Shown: positions 17,901 to 26,215 of the stretch, piece by piece
Layout: the number at the start of each line of letters is the position of its first letter
Numbering within the stretch: the stretch's first letter is position 1
Assembly: GCA_944371605.1 (NCBI GenBank)
Contig: CALVXU010000005.1
Span: 1-43,569, forward strand
Reading direction: 5' to 3'
Source: an uncultured Bacilli bacterium
Lineage (GTDB): Bacteria > Bacillota_I > Bacilli_A > RFN20 > CAG-288
DNA: 43,569 nucleotides
Made by a program: the position numbers and the translations under genes
The notes under the pieces: generated by a model
Seen by the model: the letters and a program-made list of their open reading frames with translations, nothing else
Told to the model about the DNA's origin: nothing
Databases searched by the model: none

Positions 17901-18318
17901 ATTATTAAATTCTAACAGATTAATCGATGCTCACACCGCTTATGTTTTTAAAAATTGCACTGATGAAGTGGCAAATATTTTTAAACCAGAATTAACTTTT
18001 TATAAAGCTTTAATAAATCAATTTTTTGTAGATAATAATTTATCATCTAATATGTCAGAAGTATCTTTTTTTATGAAGGAAGCTTTTGAATATTGTTATT
18101 TACATAATCAATATTTTTTGATTGAGGCAAGAAATCAGCTATCTTTATCAATAGATCATCTATATAACTATGTCTTAAAAGAATTGAAAAAATTTAAGCT
18201 GGATGTACAAGCGGTCATTGGTGAATCTGAAATAAAATTCTTTTTTGGATATTTCTTATATTATTTAGATCATCATTTAGTCGTAAACATTTGTGATAAA
18301 CTTAAGAAACACATCTAA
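14941..18318 (+). CDS. Giant unknown repeat protein B, paralogue of protein A
   Basis: A 1125-residue protein starting 3 bp after protein A, with AGGTGG before the ATG. It has no signal peptide or membrane segment. It has the same architecture: blocks begin near residues 18 (YPYVVSSKYYDVF), 289 (YSCLYYGTHFIAY), 598 (YPYIHKGLYFCGY) and 839 (YPSPFMRAALDL). Each carries a turn such as VIGLP, MMGMP, YLGLP or LTCLP, then an L.[FY]...I strand. The N-termini of A and B align well (VMDIEDREAIEI with HMSIEDKESLMI). None of the B blocks keeps the CxC...CxxC set of A copies 3 and 4, so B may be a non-metal partner. It is the last gene of the operon; a weak hairpin lies beyond. The function is unknown. 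Confidence 0.85.
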   Translation: MSKKYVMENKRRAYQSPYPYVVSSKYYDVFIDDQDNFHMSIEDKESLMIRFEFFKKFKFDIEHSDLDREEKKQNEFMMYIQVIGLPLVVMTKKDENGELIPLNRDEILGRIRFESHLSNYDDEQEIKSDVLASDDVSTHQAVNYLITKGIYFPDLYRLMDKVDDDNPNYQKVKIDIKHLPISYIQDEETSDKLIIDFVSEIHMLTKEVYLNVFKPLDDMTIEEKFDYAFEPILDKKTEEILAIKALRTYFYSIIKNMLNQFYYNYYDTDRFLFGTTVLEHGDEKLNSEYSCLYYGTHFIAYGKKERVFYKQDHKIKEDIIYQNYYFDSGDKKAIKTAYDAVHKFMAKHRKYSYIPSVFLKMMGMPYIVLTSFDYFDFEQANSDEFIALLNFESHISLVSSSIFKPLVYPTGQIDLQKHLHSFLRLGGYYLTHLENKGVFISNPFVLFQPRNWVTIISVQRDKIRDKQLSYLISGKYNFYREAIINLQNYTLPETLEEIDNSRLQSILNSETKTDQIDFIKTVFDQMSEGYTLEEAYHSLTSEYDFTFEEFYLIIHAGFLFLIQNKYESLKRNYYRYNERKVLEYFSKKSIIYNPYLEYPYIHKGLYFCGYSKTPQSEIYLDKRDVDRINTLIKIYKRYSSVYFSFEAFERGIDLKFKDVNISLYLGLPNDMKEVKLDETDELAYPLAKENISIFDDNEYLEIIKSDSELLKIKMILMGLDDKVLLNSLYSFNPPRALLFELTGKMKRFFNPDNLIIFLLGVHLLYFDYLPIDMKYDANTYFNYWILDKKISDLSKKEVDDLKKCRAYFNEILFYYYQSKLDLNDWFYLYSYLENGQEIYPSPFMRAALDLKESKLSVSEDDYQFISKVIEASVFLIQHFKNKKLYPYLIPCLTCLPLTDETSLVKGLKYNKQITTQVLNNYKISCHKYDYAKKPICCSNIKMVKYSSYYFTFSNLFYNELLREGYFILPHSEYRDSFADKNINSNIQLLNSNRLIDAHTAYVFKNCTDEVANIFKPELTFYKALINQFFVDNNLSSNMSEVSFFMKEAFEYCYLHNQYFLIEARNQLSLSIDHLYNYVLKELKKFKLDVQAVIGESEIKFFFGYFLYYLDHHLVVNICDKLKKHI

Positions 18319-18586
18319 ATCAACTCAACTACGTTGTATAAACAGATTGATGCGAAATCATTCAATATGATTGTTTAACACACCTTAAAAAATATTATTT
18401 TGATAGTTATTTCAATACGATAGAATATGCTTTTGGATTGTGGAGTGATAATGAATCACTAAAATTTATGATGAGATGTAACTTAGATACTTTTCAAAGC
18501 CATCCGCTGTTATCACGAATCATTGTTAAAATCTCATTATCATTAGCAGTTTTTTGCTGTTTTCAACTCTTATAAGAAATTCTTTT
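18319..18586. other. Intergenic region with a startless ~75-codon open frame
   Basis: A plus-strand frame is open from a TGA near 18350 to TAA near 18572 and reads HLKKYYFDSYFNTIEYAFGLW, then SDNESLKFMMRCNL and an LLSRIIVKISLSLA end. It has no good start codon or ribosome site. Its composition (Tyr, Phe, Lys) resembles the giant genes, so it could be a decayed remnant of a third paralogue. A small AGCA/TGCT hairpin with T runs at 18545-18562 might end the operon. Confidence 0.3.
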
Positions 18587-19798
18587 TTAATCAATGAGTT
18601 CATTACCATAGTGAACATTGACGCTAAAAGCATGTGTATCAGCATCAATAATCACGTCTAGATAGATATTGTATTCTTTTGTTGCTGCTTCAGATAAAGT
18701 AAAACTTGTACCCGTAAATGTTAAACTGATATTTTCATCGTTTTTAATCGCATCTGCCCCGATATCTGTTGAACCAACTTTCAAACTATAAGCTGAGGTT
18801 GCAAATCTATCTAATGTATAACGATATAAATAAGAATCTTTACCAGTCAATGCTTGATAGTTATTAGATAAATCTGTGAACTGTATGAGATCATTTCCAT
18901 TATATAAGGTTGGTCGATAACTTATTTTGTTGTTATAGTCTTCTTGCGTTGGAATATCTCCAGAGAAATTTGATCTGTTGCCGTATTTGAAATTCATTTC
19001 TCCTTCTATTGTTTCAATCTCTTTATCTTTAATAGTTTCACCTAAAAAATTAGTCTTAACATAAATCGAATTGTGCATAACTATTTTATCTAGGCGATAG
19101 ATATCATCATGTGAACTGATTTCAGCAGTTAAAACCGTTTCGTTATAAGTGGTGATAGTTTTGTCTACATCAGTGGGATAAAGTTCATTTTCTAAAGTTT
19201 TGGTAGTGACTGCTTTTTGATAGAAACGATAACCATTTGAAACTTTATATAAAGTTGCACTAGATGAAATAAGTGAAGAGAAGTTATTGGTGAAGGCTTC
19301 TTGAATGATGTCATCAACGCTTGTATGCTCTCTATCTTGTCCGATTTCATAAGTTGTATAAGAGTGAGGATCACCCGAAGATTTTGTTTCAGTGCGTGTG
19401 ACAAAGTTCAATAAGTATGTTTGATTTTCTAATGTGGGTGTATAAGCAGTGACTATTGTTTCGTCTGTCTCAGTTTTCATAATTGACTTATCGATTGTCC
19501 GAGTTTGAGAGGCGAAAGATTCTATTTTTACTATATCATTCTTATAGGCGGTAAAGTTGGCATCCTCTCTTTGCTCTTGAACAGTTATACCTTTGTCTAA
19601 TCCACCATAAAGAGGTCGATAGTCATTGGTGGAAGTCATAGTTGTAGATATGGAAGTGAGATTTTCAGGTCTACTGATAGATTCTACAATCGCTGCTTTT
19701 AATAAATTATTATTAACAGTATGACCATCGATTGTTTCAAGTGAACTGCATGATGTTAAAAATAACAATGCACCGATAGCTAAATAACCTAATTTCAT
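18587..19798 (-). CDS. Hypothetical lipoprotein
   Basis: I place the start at 19798, not at the longer in-frame ATG at 19855. It follows a GGAGG site by 7 bases and begins a proper signal peptide (MKLGYLAIGALLFLTSC, Cys17). The protein is 403 residues, predicted to be tethered outside the cell. The mature part has many short beta-like strands, Thr/Ser/Asp richness and repeated TxTxT patterns, with no recognised domain. It is a single leftward gene between two rightward units. Confidence 0.75.
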   Translation of the reverse strand: MKLGYLAIGALLFLTSCSSLETIDGHTVNNNLLKAAIVESISRPENLTSISTTMTSTNDYRPLYGGLDKGITVQEQREDANFTAYKNDIVKIESFASQTRTIDKSIMKTETDETIVTAYTPTLENQTYLLNFVTRTETKSSGDPHSYTTYEIGQDREHTSVDDIIQEAFTNNFSSLISSSATLYKVSNGYRFYQKAVTTKTLENELYPTDVDKTITTYNETVLTAEISSHDDIYRLDKIVMHNSIYVKTNFLGETIKDKEIETIEGEMNFKYGNRSNFSGDIPTQEDYNNKISYRPTLYNGNDLIQFTDLSNNYQALTGKDSYLYRYTLDRFATSAYSLKVGSTDIGADAIKNDENISLTFTGTSFTLSEAATKEYNIYLDVIIDADTHAFSVNVHYGNELID

Positions 19799-19916
19799 AT
19801 TACATTCCTCCGATATGCTTTTAGTATATAGGAAACTCATTGATATTTCCAGCAAGTGATATTGTCACTCGGATTGAATCAGTAAATAAAACTTCATTTA
19901 TTTTTATTAATATTTT

Positions 19917-19945
19917 TTGACCTTTATAACAGTTGTAAGTATATT
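19917..19945 (+). promoter_or_regulatory. Promoter of the GT-C glycosyltransferase gene
   Basis: TTGACC (19917-19922), a 17-bp spacer, then TATATT (19940-19945). Transcription should start near 19951-19953, leaving a leader of only about 11-13 bases without a Shine-Dalgarno sequence before the ATG at 19964. Confidence 0.65.
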
Positions 19946-19963
19946 TATTAATGGTTATTTTTT

Positions 19964-21673
19964 ATGGAAGAAACAAAAATAGAAAACAACAAGAATCTCA
20001 TATATAAATATTGTGAAGATCAAACTAGATGGTTTTATAAATTCACTAATTTTTTTAGATTTTCTAATCATAAACCATTCTTAAAAGATATTTTGCAGTT
20101 TCTTTTTATATTTATAGGCTCTTTTATTTTTATCAATCTTTTTTCAGTATCAATATCTTTAATCTATGATAAAGTCGCTTATATGTTCACTGATTCTAAT
20201 ATTTTTCAAGAAATCGGTAAAATCATCGCGACCGGTGGTACACCATATATAGATTTTTTTGATCATAAAGGTATTTATTTCTTTTGGTATCAAGCTCTTT
20301 GCTATCTGATTCATCCGACTTTTGGATTTTTCCTAGGTGAATGGATTATTTTTTCTATCACCGCATTTTGCATGTTTAAAATATTTGGGCTTTTAAACCT
20401 ATCTAATTTCACCGCTTTTATGACCGCCCTCTTATATGTGTTTATCGCTGGCTTTGTCAGAGAGGGAAACACAACTGAAGACTTTTCTTCTTTATTTATT
20501 GCACCTGCTTTATATTGCTACATAAGAGCCTGTAAAACAGATGATCAAAAGTTCTTTTTGATAGGAAATATCATCTGTGGTATCGGGGCTGGCGTTAACA
20601 TCTTTGTCAGAATCACCAATGCAGCGCCATTATTCTTCTTAGTTGTCTTCTATGCTATTTACGCCTTTAAAAATAAAAAATACAAAGAACTTTTTTATAA
20701 TTTTATAGCCTGCTTGATCCCTCTTTTGATCATGATAGCTATACCATTAGTCGTCTCTTATATGGGCGGATACTTTGATGAGATGATCGATCAAACATTC
20801 ATCATGAATATGAAATATTCTTCTGAACATTTCAATGTGATGCGCATCACTTTGATGATTTTAGATATTTTATTAGCAGTTTTTTTCAGTTATTTTTTAA
20901 TAAAGCTTTATAAAAAGATGAATTATCAATCGAATGTGCTATTGTGCTTGATTGTAAGCATCATAGGAAATGGACTCTTTTTTGCCTATTTTTCAACATT
21001 TACTCACTACTATATTGTCGTCTTTCCAACTTTGATGACTGTGATTGGGATTTTGATTGAGCAGCTTTATTTGAAAGATAGAAAGTCTGATAAACCAGGA
21101 CTTGGCAATGATAATAGATCTCTGTTGATAGTAACCGCTTTATCTATCGGATTATTTATTTCTGCATTAGGAGATTTTGTTTATTTTTGCTCAGGATATT
21201 ATGGTTTCTTCTCATGCGGATATAATAAAATTCAAGCCTTTAAAGAGGTCGGCGAATATATTGAGAATTATGATAAATCCGTAGAGGAAGGCAATAATGA
21301 AATTTTTACTCTAGATGTCAATGCTGCTTTTTGGTTAGTTAATGATCAAGTGCCAAAATATCCGCATTTCGCTTTTCAAACTTGGCATAACACTACGATG
21401 CTCACTGTTTTAGATGATGTGGAATTATATATAAAAGATAATCGCCCAGAATGGATTTTGATCGATGATACGGACCCTTTCAGTTTCAACAACATTGACG
21501 ATAAAAATATGTTGTTAAGAAACGATTTGATAGAAAGCCTTACAAAGGACTATTCTTATACAGAAGAAAAAATATTTTTTAGGAATTATGTCGATGAAGA
21601 TAGGCGGATAGATGATGTTAATGTTTTACAACGAATAAATCGTGGTTTATGTCTTTATCATTATACATCTTGA
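19964..21673 (+). CDS. Multi-pass GT-C type glycosyltransferase (PMT_2/GT39-like)
   Basis: A 569-residue protein with about ten membrane helices from residue 43 onward. The first extracytoplasmic loop reads DSNIFQEIGKIIATGGTPYIDFFDHKGIYFF, split here as the family motif: an acidic D near the start, G..PY.D, and D.KG. This is the pattern of PMT_2/ArnT-like lipid-phosphate-sugar transferases, which use polyprenyl-phosphate sugars outside the membrane. The C-terminal 130 residues form a soluble domain (WILIDDTDPF) as in that superfamily. It is probably involved in surface glycan or protein glycosylation; substrate and acceptor are unknown. The GT8 gene follows after 54 bp. Confidence 0.8.
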   Translation: MEETKIENNKNLIYKYCEDQTRWFYKFTNFFRFSNHKPFLKDILQFLFIFIGSFIFINLFSVSISLIYDKVAYMFTDSNIFQEIGKIIATGGTPYIDFFDHKGIYFFWYQALCYLIHPTFGFFLGEWIIFSITAFCMFKIFGLLNLSNFTAFMTALLYVFIAGFVREGNTTEDFSSLFIAPALYCYIRACKTDDQKFFLIGNIICGIGAGVNIFVRITNAAPLFFLVVFYAIYAFKNKKYKELFYNFIACLIPLLIMIAIPLVVSYMGGYFDEMIDQTFIMNMKYSSEHFNVMRITLMILDILLAVFFSYFLIKLYKKMNYQSNVLLCLIVSIIGNGLFFAYFSTFTHYYIVVFPTLMTVIGILIEQLYLKDRKSDKPGLGNDNRSLLIVTALSIGLFISALGDFVYFCSGYYGFFSCGYNKIQAFKEVGEYIENYDKSVEEGNNEIFTLDVNAAFWLVNDQVPKYPHFAFQTWHNTTMLTVLDDVELYIKDNRPEWILIDDTDPFSFNNIDDKNMLLRNDLIESLTKDYSYTEEKIFFRNYVDEDRRIDDVNVLQRINRGLCLYHYTS

Positions 21674-21727
21674 TTGAAATTGTATTGGACAGATGATAAA
21701 AATCACTATTAATGATATTATATTGAT

Positions 21728-22597
21728 ATGATTCATATTTGCTTTTCTGGGAATGATAGAATGTTTACCGGCTTACTGATGTCTATCTCCTCTATTTTAG
21801 TCACCACTAAAGAACCGTTAAGCATTTATCTTTTCACTGGAGATTTCACTCAAATCAATGAAAAATATAAACCGATAACGCCTGAAATGTGCGATTATTT
21901 GGATAGGCTAGTTAAACTATATAATGAACATAATTCTGTTAAATTAGTCGATTTTTCTTCTCAAATCGATGATTTTTTGAATTCAGTAAATAAAAAATCA
22001 AAATTCACTATTTATACTCTTTTGCGTTTGTATATCGACTTAGCGCCTATTGAATTACCAGATAAACTTCTTTATTTAGATATCGATACGATGGTTTATC
22101 AAGATATCAATCAACTTTATTCAATCGATTTAAATGAAAGCGGACATGCTATTGCTGCTGTTGTTGATGCTGTCGGTAGAAAGTGGATCAACAAGGATTA
22201 TTGCAATGCGGGAGTCTTATTATTAAATGTGACTAACATATTAAAGGGTGGAAAATTGAAAACCTGCCGTGAGATGTGTAAAAAGAAATTTATGTTCATG
22301 CCTGATCAAACAGCTATCAATCGAACATTCAGAAAAGAAATATTAAGAATTAATAAAAGATTTAATGAACAGCAATTCATGAAGAAGGATACTGTTGTTA
22401 GACACTATTGTAATATCTTTAAACTATTCCCATATATTCACTTTATCAAATCTAAGCCATGGAGTGAGTTAAGTGTCTTCCATAAAGAAAGAAATGAGCA
22501 TCAGTTCGATGATGTCATTTTATATTCATATAAATTAAAAGAAATGTATGAGAATGCTGAAGAACCGATTCATTTTTCAGCATTTAAAGCGAATTGA
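21728..22597 (+). CDS. Family 8 glycosyltransferase
   Basis: A 289-residue cytoplasmic, retaining GT8 enzyme (LgtC/glycogenin-like). Visible signatures are HICFSGNDRMFTGLLMSISS at the N-terminus, the metal/sugar-nucleotide site KLLYLDIDTMVYQD (DxD at about residues 118-120), DYCNAGVLLLNV, and DQTAINRTF. A C-terminal HF end follows the usual PW...H segment (SKPWSELSVFHKE). It transfers a hexose from a nucleotide sugar to a surface glycan acceptor. No Shine-Dalgarno sequence precedes the ATG; a weak TTGGAC-16-TATTAA promoter at 21685-21712 would give a leader of about 10 bases. It is probably functionally paired with the upstream GT-C protein. Confidence 0.9.
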   Translation: MIHICFSGNDRMFTGLLMSISSILVTTKEPLSIYLFTGDFTQINEKYKPITPEMCDYLDRLVKLYNEHNSVKLVDFSSQIDDFLNSVNKKSKFTIYTLLRLYIDLAPIELPDKLLYLDIDTMVYQDINQLYSIDLNESGHAIAAVVDAVGRKWINKDYCNAGVLLLNVTNILKGGKLKTCREMCKKKFMFMPDQTAINRTFRKEILRINKRFNEQQFMKKDTVVRHYCNIFKLFPYIHFIKSKPWSELSVFHKERNEHQFDDVILYSYKLKEMYENAEEPIHFSAFKAN

Positions 22598-22686
22598 TTT
22601 AACAATTTTCAAAGCGATGTCGTTTAGATGTTTAAAACAAAACAAAAATTAATAAACTTTGATACACCTTTGCAAAAATAATAATA

Positions 22687-22728
22687 TTAAAAAAGCTTGA
22701 ACAGGATTGACTGATTCAAGCTTTTTTT
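22687..22728. terminator. Bidirectional terminator between converging genes
   Basis: AAGCTTGAA (22693-22701) and TTCAAGCTT (22715-22723) form a perfect stem flanked by A6 and T7, so it can end both the GT8 transcript and the leftward ATPase transcript. Confidence 0.88.
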
Positions 22729-22746
22729 GAGAGATATCAAATAATT

Positions 22747-25700
22747 TTAAATTATTTGCACTTGTTTTTTCCTGAAGATCGGAGCCAAGATTTCATGGAC
22801 AACGAGAGGGATGATAGCAAAACCTAATAGTTCTAACCATTCTAAGAAGAGGAGATGAGTGGTTTTAAAGATGCTATTCATGTTATCGACTTCAGTGACT
22901 AAGATTTGCATCGCGAAGCCGAAGATGAAAGCGACTAATAACATCCAGTTCTTACCTTTGAACACATTGATGAAAGAATGTTTTAAGTCAGTCATGCCGA
23001 TCATATGGAAGACTTGAGCCATAGCTAAGACAGTGAAGGCGAAGGTTTGAGCTTGTTCATGAACATTTAACACGCCATCGGATTGTAAAGCGTCAAGAGC
23101 GATTTCGGAAGTGAAGACTTCATGCCAAGGCTTCCAAGCACCTTCGACTTGATAAACGCCGACATTGACGATGATTTCTTTACCAGCTGAATCGACAGCT
23201 ACTGCCGAAGAGTTCATACAATTGTAAATTCCATCTAAAGACCATTCCCATCCAGAAGTGATAGTGACTTGAGTGACTTGTTCATCAATTTTTAATAAGA
23301 AGGTCTCACCGACAGTCACTTCATTCATATGTTCAAAGACAGGTAAGAAGAAAGCGATAGCAGTTATTATAAAGATGATAAATCCATAGAAGAGAGTAAA
23401 TTTAAGACCACCATGAGCGAAGACTCCATCATCAGGATTTCTTGGTTTTTGATCCATGATGCCTTTTTCTTTATCATCCATACCTAAAGCGATAGCAGGT
23501 AAGGAATCGGTGATCAAATTGATCCATAAGACGTGAAGTGTAGCTAATGGTAAGATGATAGGATATCTTGTTTGGAAGGCGGTGAAAATGGTGAAGAAGA
23601 ACATGACTAACACTTCAGCAAAATTGGATGATAAAAGATAGAAAATCGCTTTTTTGACGTTGGAGAAGATGCCTCTACCTTCTTCAACAGCTTTTTCAAT
23701 AGAAGCGAAGTTATCATCAGTCAAAACCATATCTGCGGCTGATTTGGCGACATCAGTTCCAGTGATACCCATAGCGATACCGATATCGGCAGCTTTTAAT
23801 GAAGGAGCATCATTGACACCATCGCCAGTCATAGAAACAATATTGTGATTAGCTTTTAAGGCTTTGACAATTTGAACTTTGTTTTCAGGTGAGACACGTG
23901 CAAAGACATTGGTCGTATTGACCCTTTCTTGCAGCTCTTCTTCGCTAAGAGCATTGATTTCATCACCGCTCATGCATTGGTTGATATCATCAGCGATACC
24001 TAAATTTTTAGCGATAGCAAAGGCGGTATCTTTGTGATCGCCAGTGATCATCACGGTTCTGATGCCAGCTTTTTTGAAAGTTGCGACAGCTGGAGCAGCT
24101 TCTGCTCTTTCAGGATCGATCATACCGACCATACCGCAATAGATGAGATGTTCTTCGCTCAAACGTTCGTCGCTATCGTTATAGCGATAAGCGAAGGCTA
24201 ATACACGATAAGCTTCTTTAGCCATATCAGAAGAAGCTTTGTTTATATCTTCGACGTCTTGAGGAGTGATAGGTCTAACTTCTCCATTGACATCGATAAA
24301 GTCAGTATGTTTGAGGATAGAGTCTAATGCACCCTTGGTGTAGATGATTTTGCGACCATCAGGAAGACGATTTTCAGTAGACATCATCTTTCTGACAGAA
24401 TCGAAAGGCAGCTCGTCTAATCTAGGTTCACTATTCTTTTCTGTTTCTTCTTTTTCGATACCTAAAGTATGGGCATAGTCTAATAATGCTAATTCAGTAG
24501 GATCACCATAACGATCACCATTTATTGAAGCATTAGAACAGAGCATCATACCAGTAGCGAGGAAACGTTGTCCTTCAGCTTTATCAGCATCATAAGTTGT
24601 TTTGTTGACATAAACTTTTTTAACGGTCATTCTGTTCTGAGTCAAAGTGCCAGTTTTATCAGAACAGACAACAGTGACAGAACCTAATGTTTCAACGGAA
24701 GGGAGCTTACGAACAATAGTGTTGACCTTGACCATTTTGCCGACACCTAAAGCTAGAGCGATAGTGACAATGGCTGGTAAACCTTCAGGAATAGCTGCAA
24801 CAGCCAAGGCGATAGCAGATTCAAAAAGTGTTAAAATTTCATAACCGATTGTGTCCCAAGCGTTATTCATTCCGCATTTGACACAAGCTGAGATGACACC
24901 GACCAAAAAAGTGATGATGACGATGATTAAGCAAATCAAACCTAATTGCTTAGATAAGACAGCTAATTTCTTCTGTAATGGTGTTTCTTCATCTTCAGAA
25001 TCAGTCAGCATTGTAGCGATTTTGCCGACTTCTGTTTTCATACCAGTCGCGATGACAATACCACTTCCACGTCCATAAGATATCGGACAGGACATATGGG
25101 CGATATTTGATTGATCACCTGTGACAGTATCTTTATCTAAAATGACTTTAGCATCTTTATCTGCTGGAACTGATTCACCTGTCAATGACGATTCATCAGA
25201 TTTCATGTCTACTGATGTGACTAATCTTAAATCAGCAGGAATGATATTTCCTTCCTCTAAAATCACTAAGTCACCAGGAACACACTCTTCAGCTTTGATA
25301 GTGACAAGCTTACCATCTCTTTTAACTGTACATTGCGGAGTTGACAGCTTTTTCAAAGCTTCCAAAGATTGTTCAGCTTTTTGCTCTTGAATAGCACCTA
25401 TCAAGGCATTGATGATGACAATCGCTAAAATGACGACGCAATCGATCCATTCAGTCGAAGGACTTGAGCCGGATTCAGCAGTGACAGTGTCAAAAATAAA
25501 AATGCCTAACGAGATGGCGGCAGCTACTAATAAAACAATGACCATCGGCTCGATGAATTGTTTTAAAAGTTTGATAATGAACGGGACCTTTTTACCCTCT
25601 TGGAGCTTGTTTAGACCATATTTGTCTAAACGTTTTTTTGCTTCTTCAGCTGTGAGACCATTCTCAATATCAGTTTGGTAGTGCTTTTCAACTTCTTCGA

Positions 25701-25767
25701 TTGAAGTTGAATAAGAAGGGAAATCTTCTTCTTGTTCGACTGGTTTCTTTTCTTCGTTTTGAGCCAT
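22747..25767 (-). CDS. P-type ATPase of the Ca2+ type (PacL/SERCA-like), probable Mn2+/Ca2+ exporter
   Basis: A 1006-residue P2A-type ATPase. In order: cation-ATPase N-terminal domain (YGLNKLQEGKK), actuator loop with LTGESVP, M4 with the PEGLP ion-site motif, the phosphorylation site CSDKTGTLTQNRMTV (Asp near residue 368), nucleotide-binding KGALD, TGDGVNDAP, and M5-M10 ending in a VVHEILAPIFRKKQ tail. The ATP-driven pump sits in the membrane and exports divalent cations. A yybP-ykoY-like element in the leader argues that Mn2+ is a physiological substrate, as for the pneumococcal and lactococcal homologues. One oddity is a loop of about 90 residues between M7 and M8, longer than usual. The ribosome site AAAGGA lies 8 bases before the ATG. 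Confidence 0.93.
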   Translation of the reverse strand: MAQNEEKKPVEQEEDFPSYSTSIEEVEKHYQTDIENGLTAEEAKKRLDKYGLNKLQEGKKVPFIIKLLKQFIEPMVIVLLVAAAISLGIFIFDTVTAESGSSPSTEWIDCVVILAIVIINALIGAIQEQKAEQSLEALKKLSTPQCTVKRDGKLVTIKAEECVPGDLVILEEGNIIPADLRLVTSVDMKSDESSLTGESVPADKDAKVILDKDTVTGDQSNIAHMSCPISYGRGSGIVIATGMKTEVGKIATMLTDSEDEETPLQKKLAVLSKQLGLICLIIVIITFLVGVISACVKCGMNNAWDTIGYEILTLFESAIALAVAAIPEGLPAIVTIALALGVGKMVKVNTIVRKLPSVETLGSVTVVCSDKTGTLTQNRMTVKKVYVNKTTYDADKAEGQRFLATGMMLCSNASINGDRYGDPTELALLDYAHTLGIEKEETEKNSEPRLDELPFDSVRKMMSTENRLPDGRKIIYTKGALDSILKHTDFIDVNGEVRPITPQDVEDINKASSDMAKEAYRVLAFAYRYNDSDERLSEEHLIYCGMVGMIDPERAEAAPAVATFKKAGIRTVMITGDHKDTAFAIAKNLGIADDINQCMSGDEINALSEEELQERVNTTNVFARVSPENKVQIVKALKANHNIVSMTGDGVNDAPSLKAADIGIAMGITGTDVAKSAADMVLTDDNFASIEKAVEEGRGIFSNVKKAIFYLLSSNFAEVLVMFFFTIFTAFQTRYPIILPLATLHVLWINLITDSLPAIALGMDDKEKGIMDQKPRNPDDGVFAHGGLKFTLFYGFIIFIITAIAFFLPVFEHMNEVTVGETFLLKIDEQVTQVTITSGWEWSLDGIYNCMNSSAVAVDSAGKEIIVNVGVYQVEGAWKPWHEVFTSEIALDALQSDGVLNVHEQAQTFAFTVLAMAQVFHMIGMTDLKHSFINVFKGKNWMLLVAFIFGFAMQILVTEVDNMNSIFKTTHLLFLEWLELLGFAIIPLVVHEILAPIFRKKQVQII

Positions 25768-25781
25768 GTCTAATCCTTTCT

Positions 25782-25877
25782 GCTTTTAGGTCTCATTCCT
25801 ATCAAAGGTCTCTTCTCCGGCTAGAGATAATCTAGCGACATGTCGAAAAAAGAGATTAAATTACTCCCCTAATAAGC
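25782..25877 (-). promoter_or_regulatory. yybP-ykoY-like manganese riboswitch in the ATPase leader
   Basis: On the minus strand the leader has the features of this riboswitch class. The GGGGAGTA box is next to a closing stem P1 (GCTTATTAGG at 25877-25868 with CCTAAAAGC at 25790-25782). An internal hairpin, GTCGCTAGATTATCTCTAGC, is followed by GGAGAAGAGACCTTTG. The 3' GAGACC box comes just before P1 closes. The element ends 15 bases before the ATG, next to the AAAGG ribosome site, with no terminator in between, which suggests translational control. The CCTTT of the ACCTTTG box could pair with the ribosome site in the unbound state. Recognised by eye; a covariance-model search would settle it. 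Confidence 0.72.
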
Positions 25878-25981
25878 GCTTTATTATTTTAAATAAAGTA
25901 AATTAATCTATCAACTACTTTAAAGAGATATAAAAGTTTTCAAACAATAAATTTTAATTTATTATAAGCGGCTTAAAATCA

Positions 25982-26215
25982 TCACTTATTGAACCATTTG
26001 GATTGGATAAAATCTAAGGTATCATCCAAATTTTCTTCTTCCATTGCGGCGATTGCAAAGAGATAAGATGGCATTTGAAGAGCGTCTTCTGGGTCGAATT
26101 GAATCTTTTGTCCAACATCGTAAGTGCCGCGTAAGATATAGTATCTATTATTGCATAATAAGAGAACTTTGTTGTCTTTCAGCATCAAAACGACGCCATT
26201 TAATAATTCACTCAT
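25982..26215 (-). CDS. Small hypothetical protein
   Basis: A 77-residue protein without a signal peptide or membrane segment. Short strands at the start (GVVLMLKDNKVLLLCNNRYYILRGTYDVG) suggest a small beta fold, and an acidic helix follows (MEEENLDDTLDFIQSKW). An AAAGGGG site precedes the ATG by about 10 bases, a rather long spacing. It lies upstream of the riboswitch-ATPase unit on the same strand, with a weak AT hairpin (25943-25960) after its stop. It is not recognised. Confidence 0.55.
   Translation of the reverse strand: MSELLNGVVLMLKDNKVLLLCNNRYYILRGTYDVGQKIQFDPEDALQMPSYLFAIAAMEEENLDDTLDFIQSKWFNK

Noticed and set aside
22747..25767. Long plus-strand frames opposite the ATPase and SPFH genes
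   Set aside because: They are antisense shadows of strongly conserved proteins, without ribosome sites.
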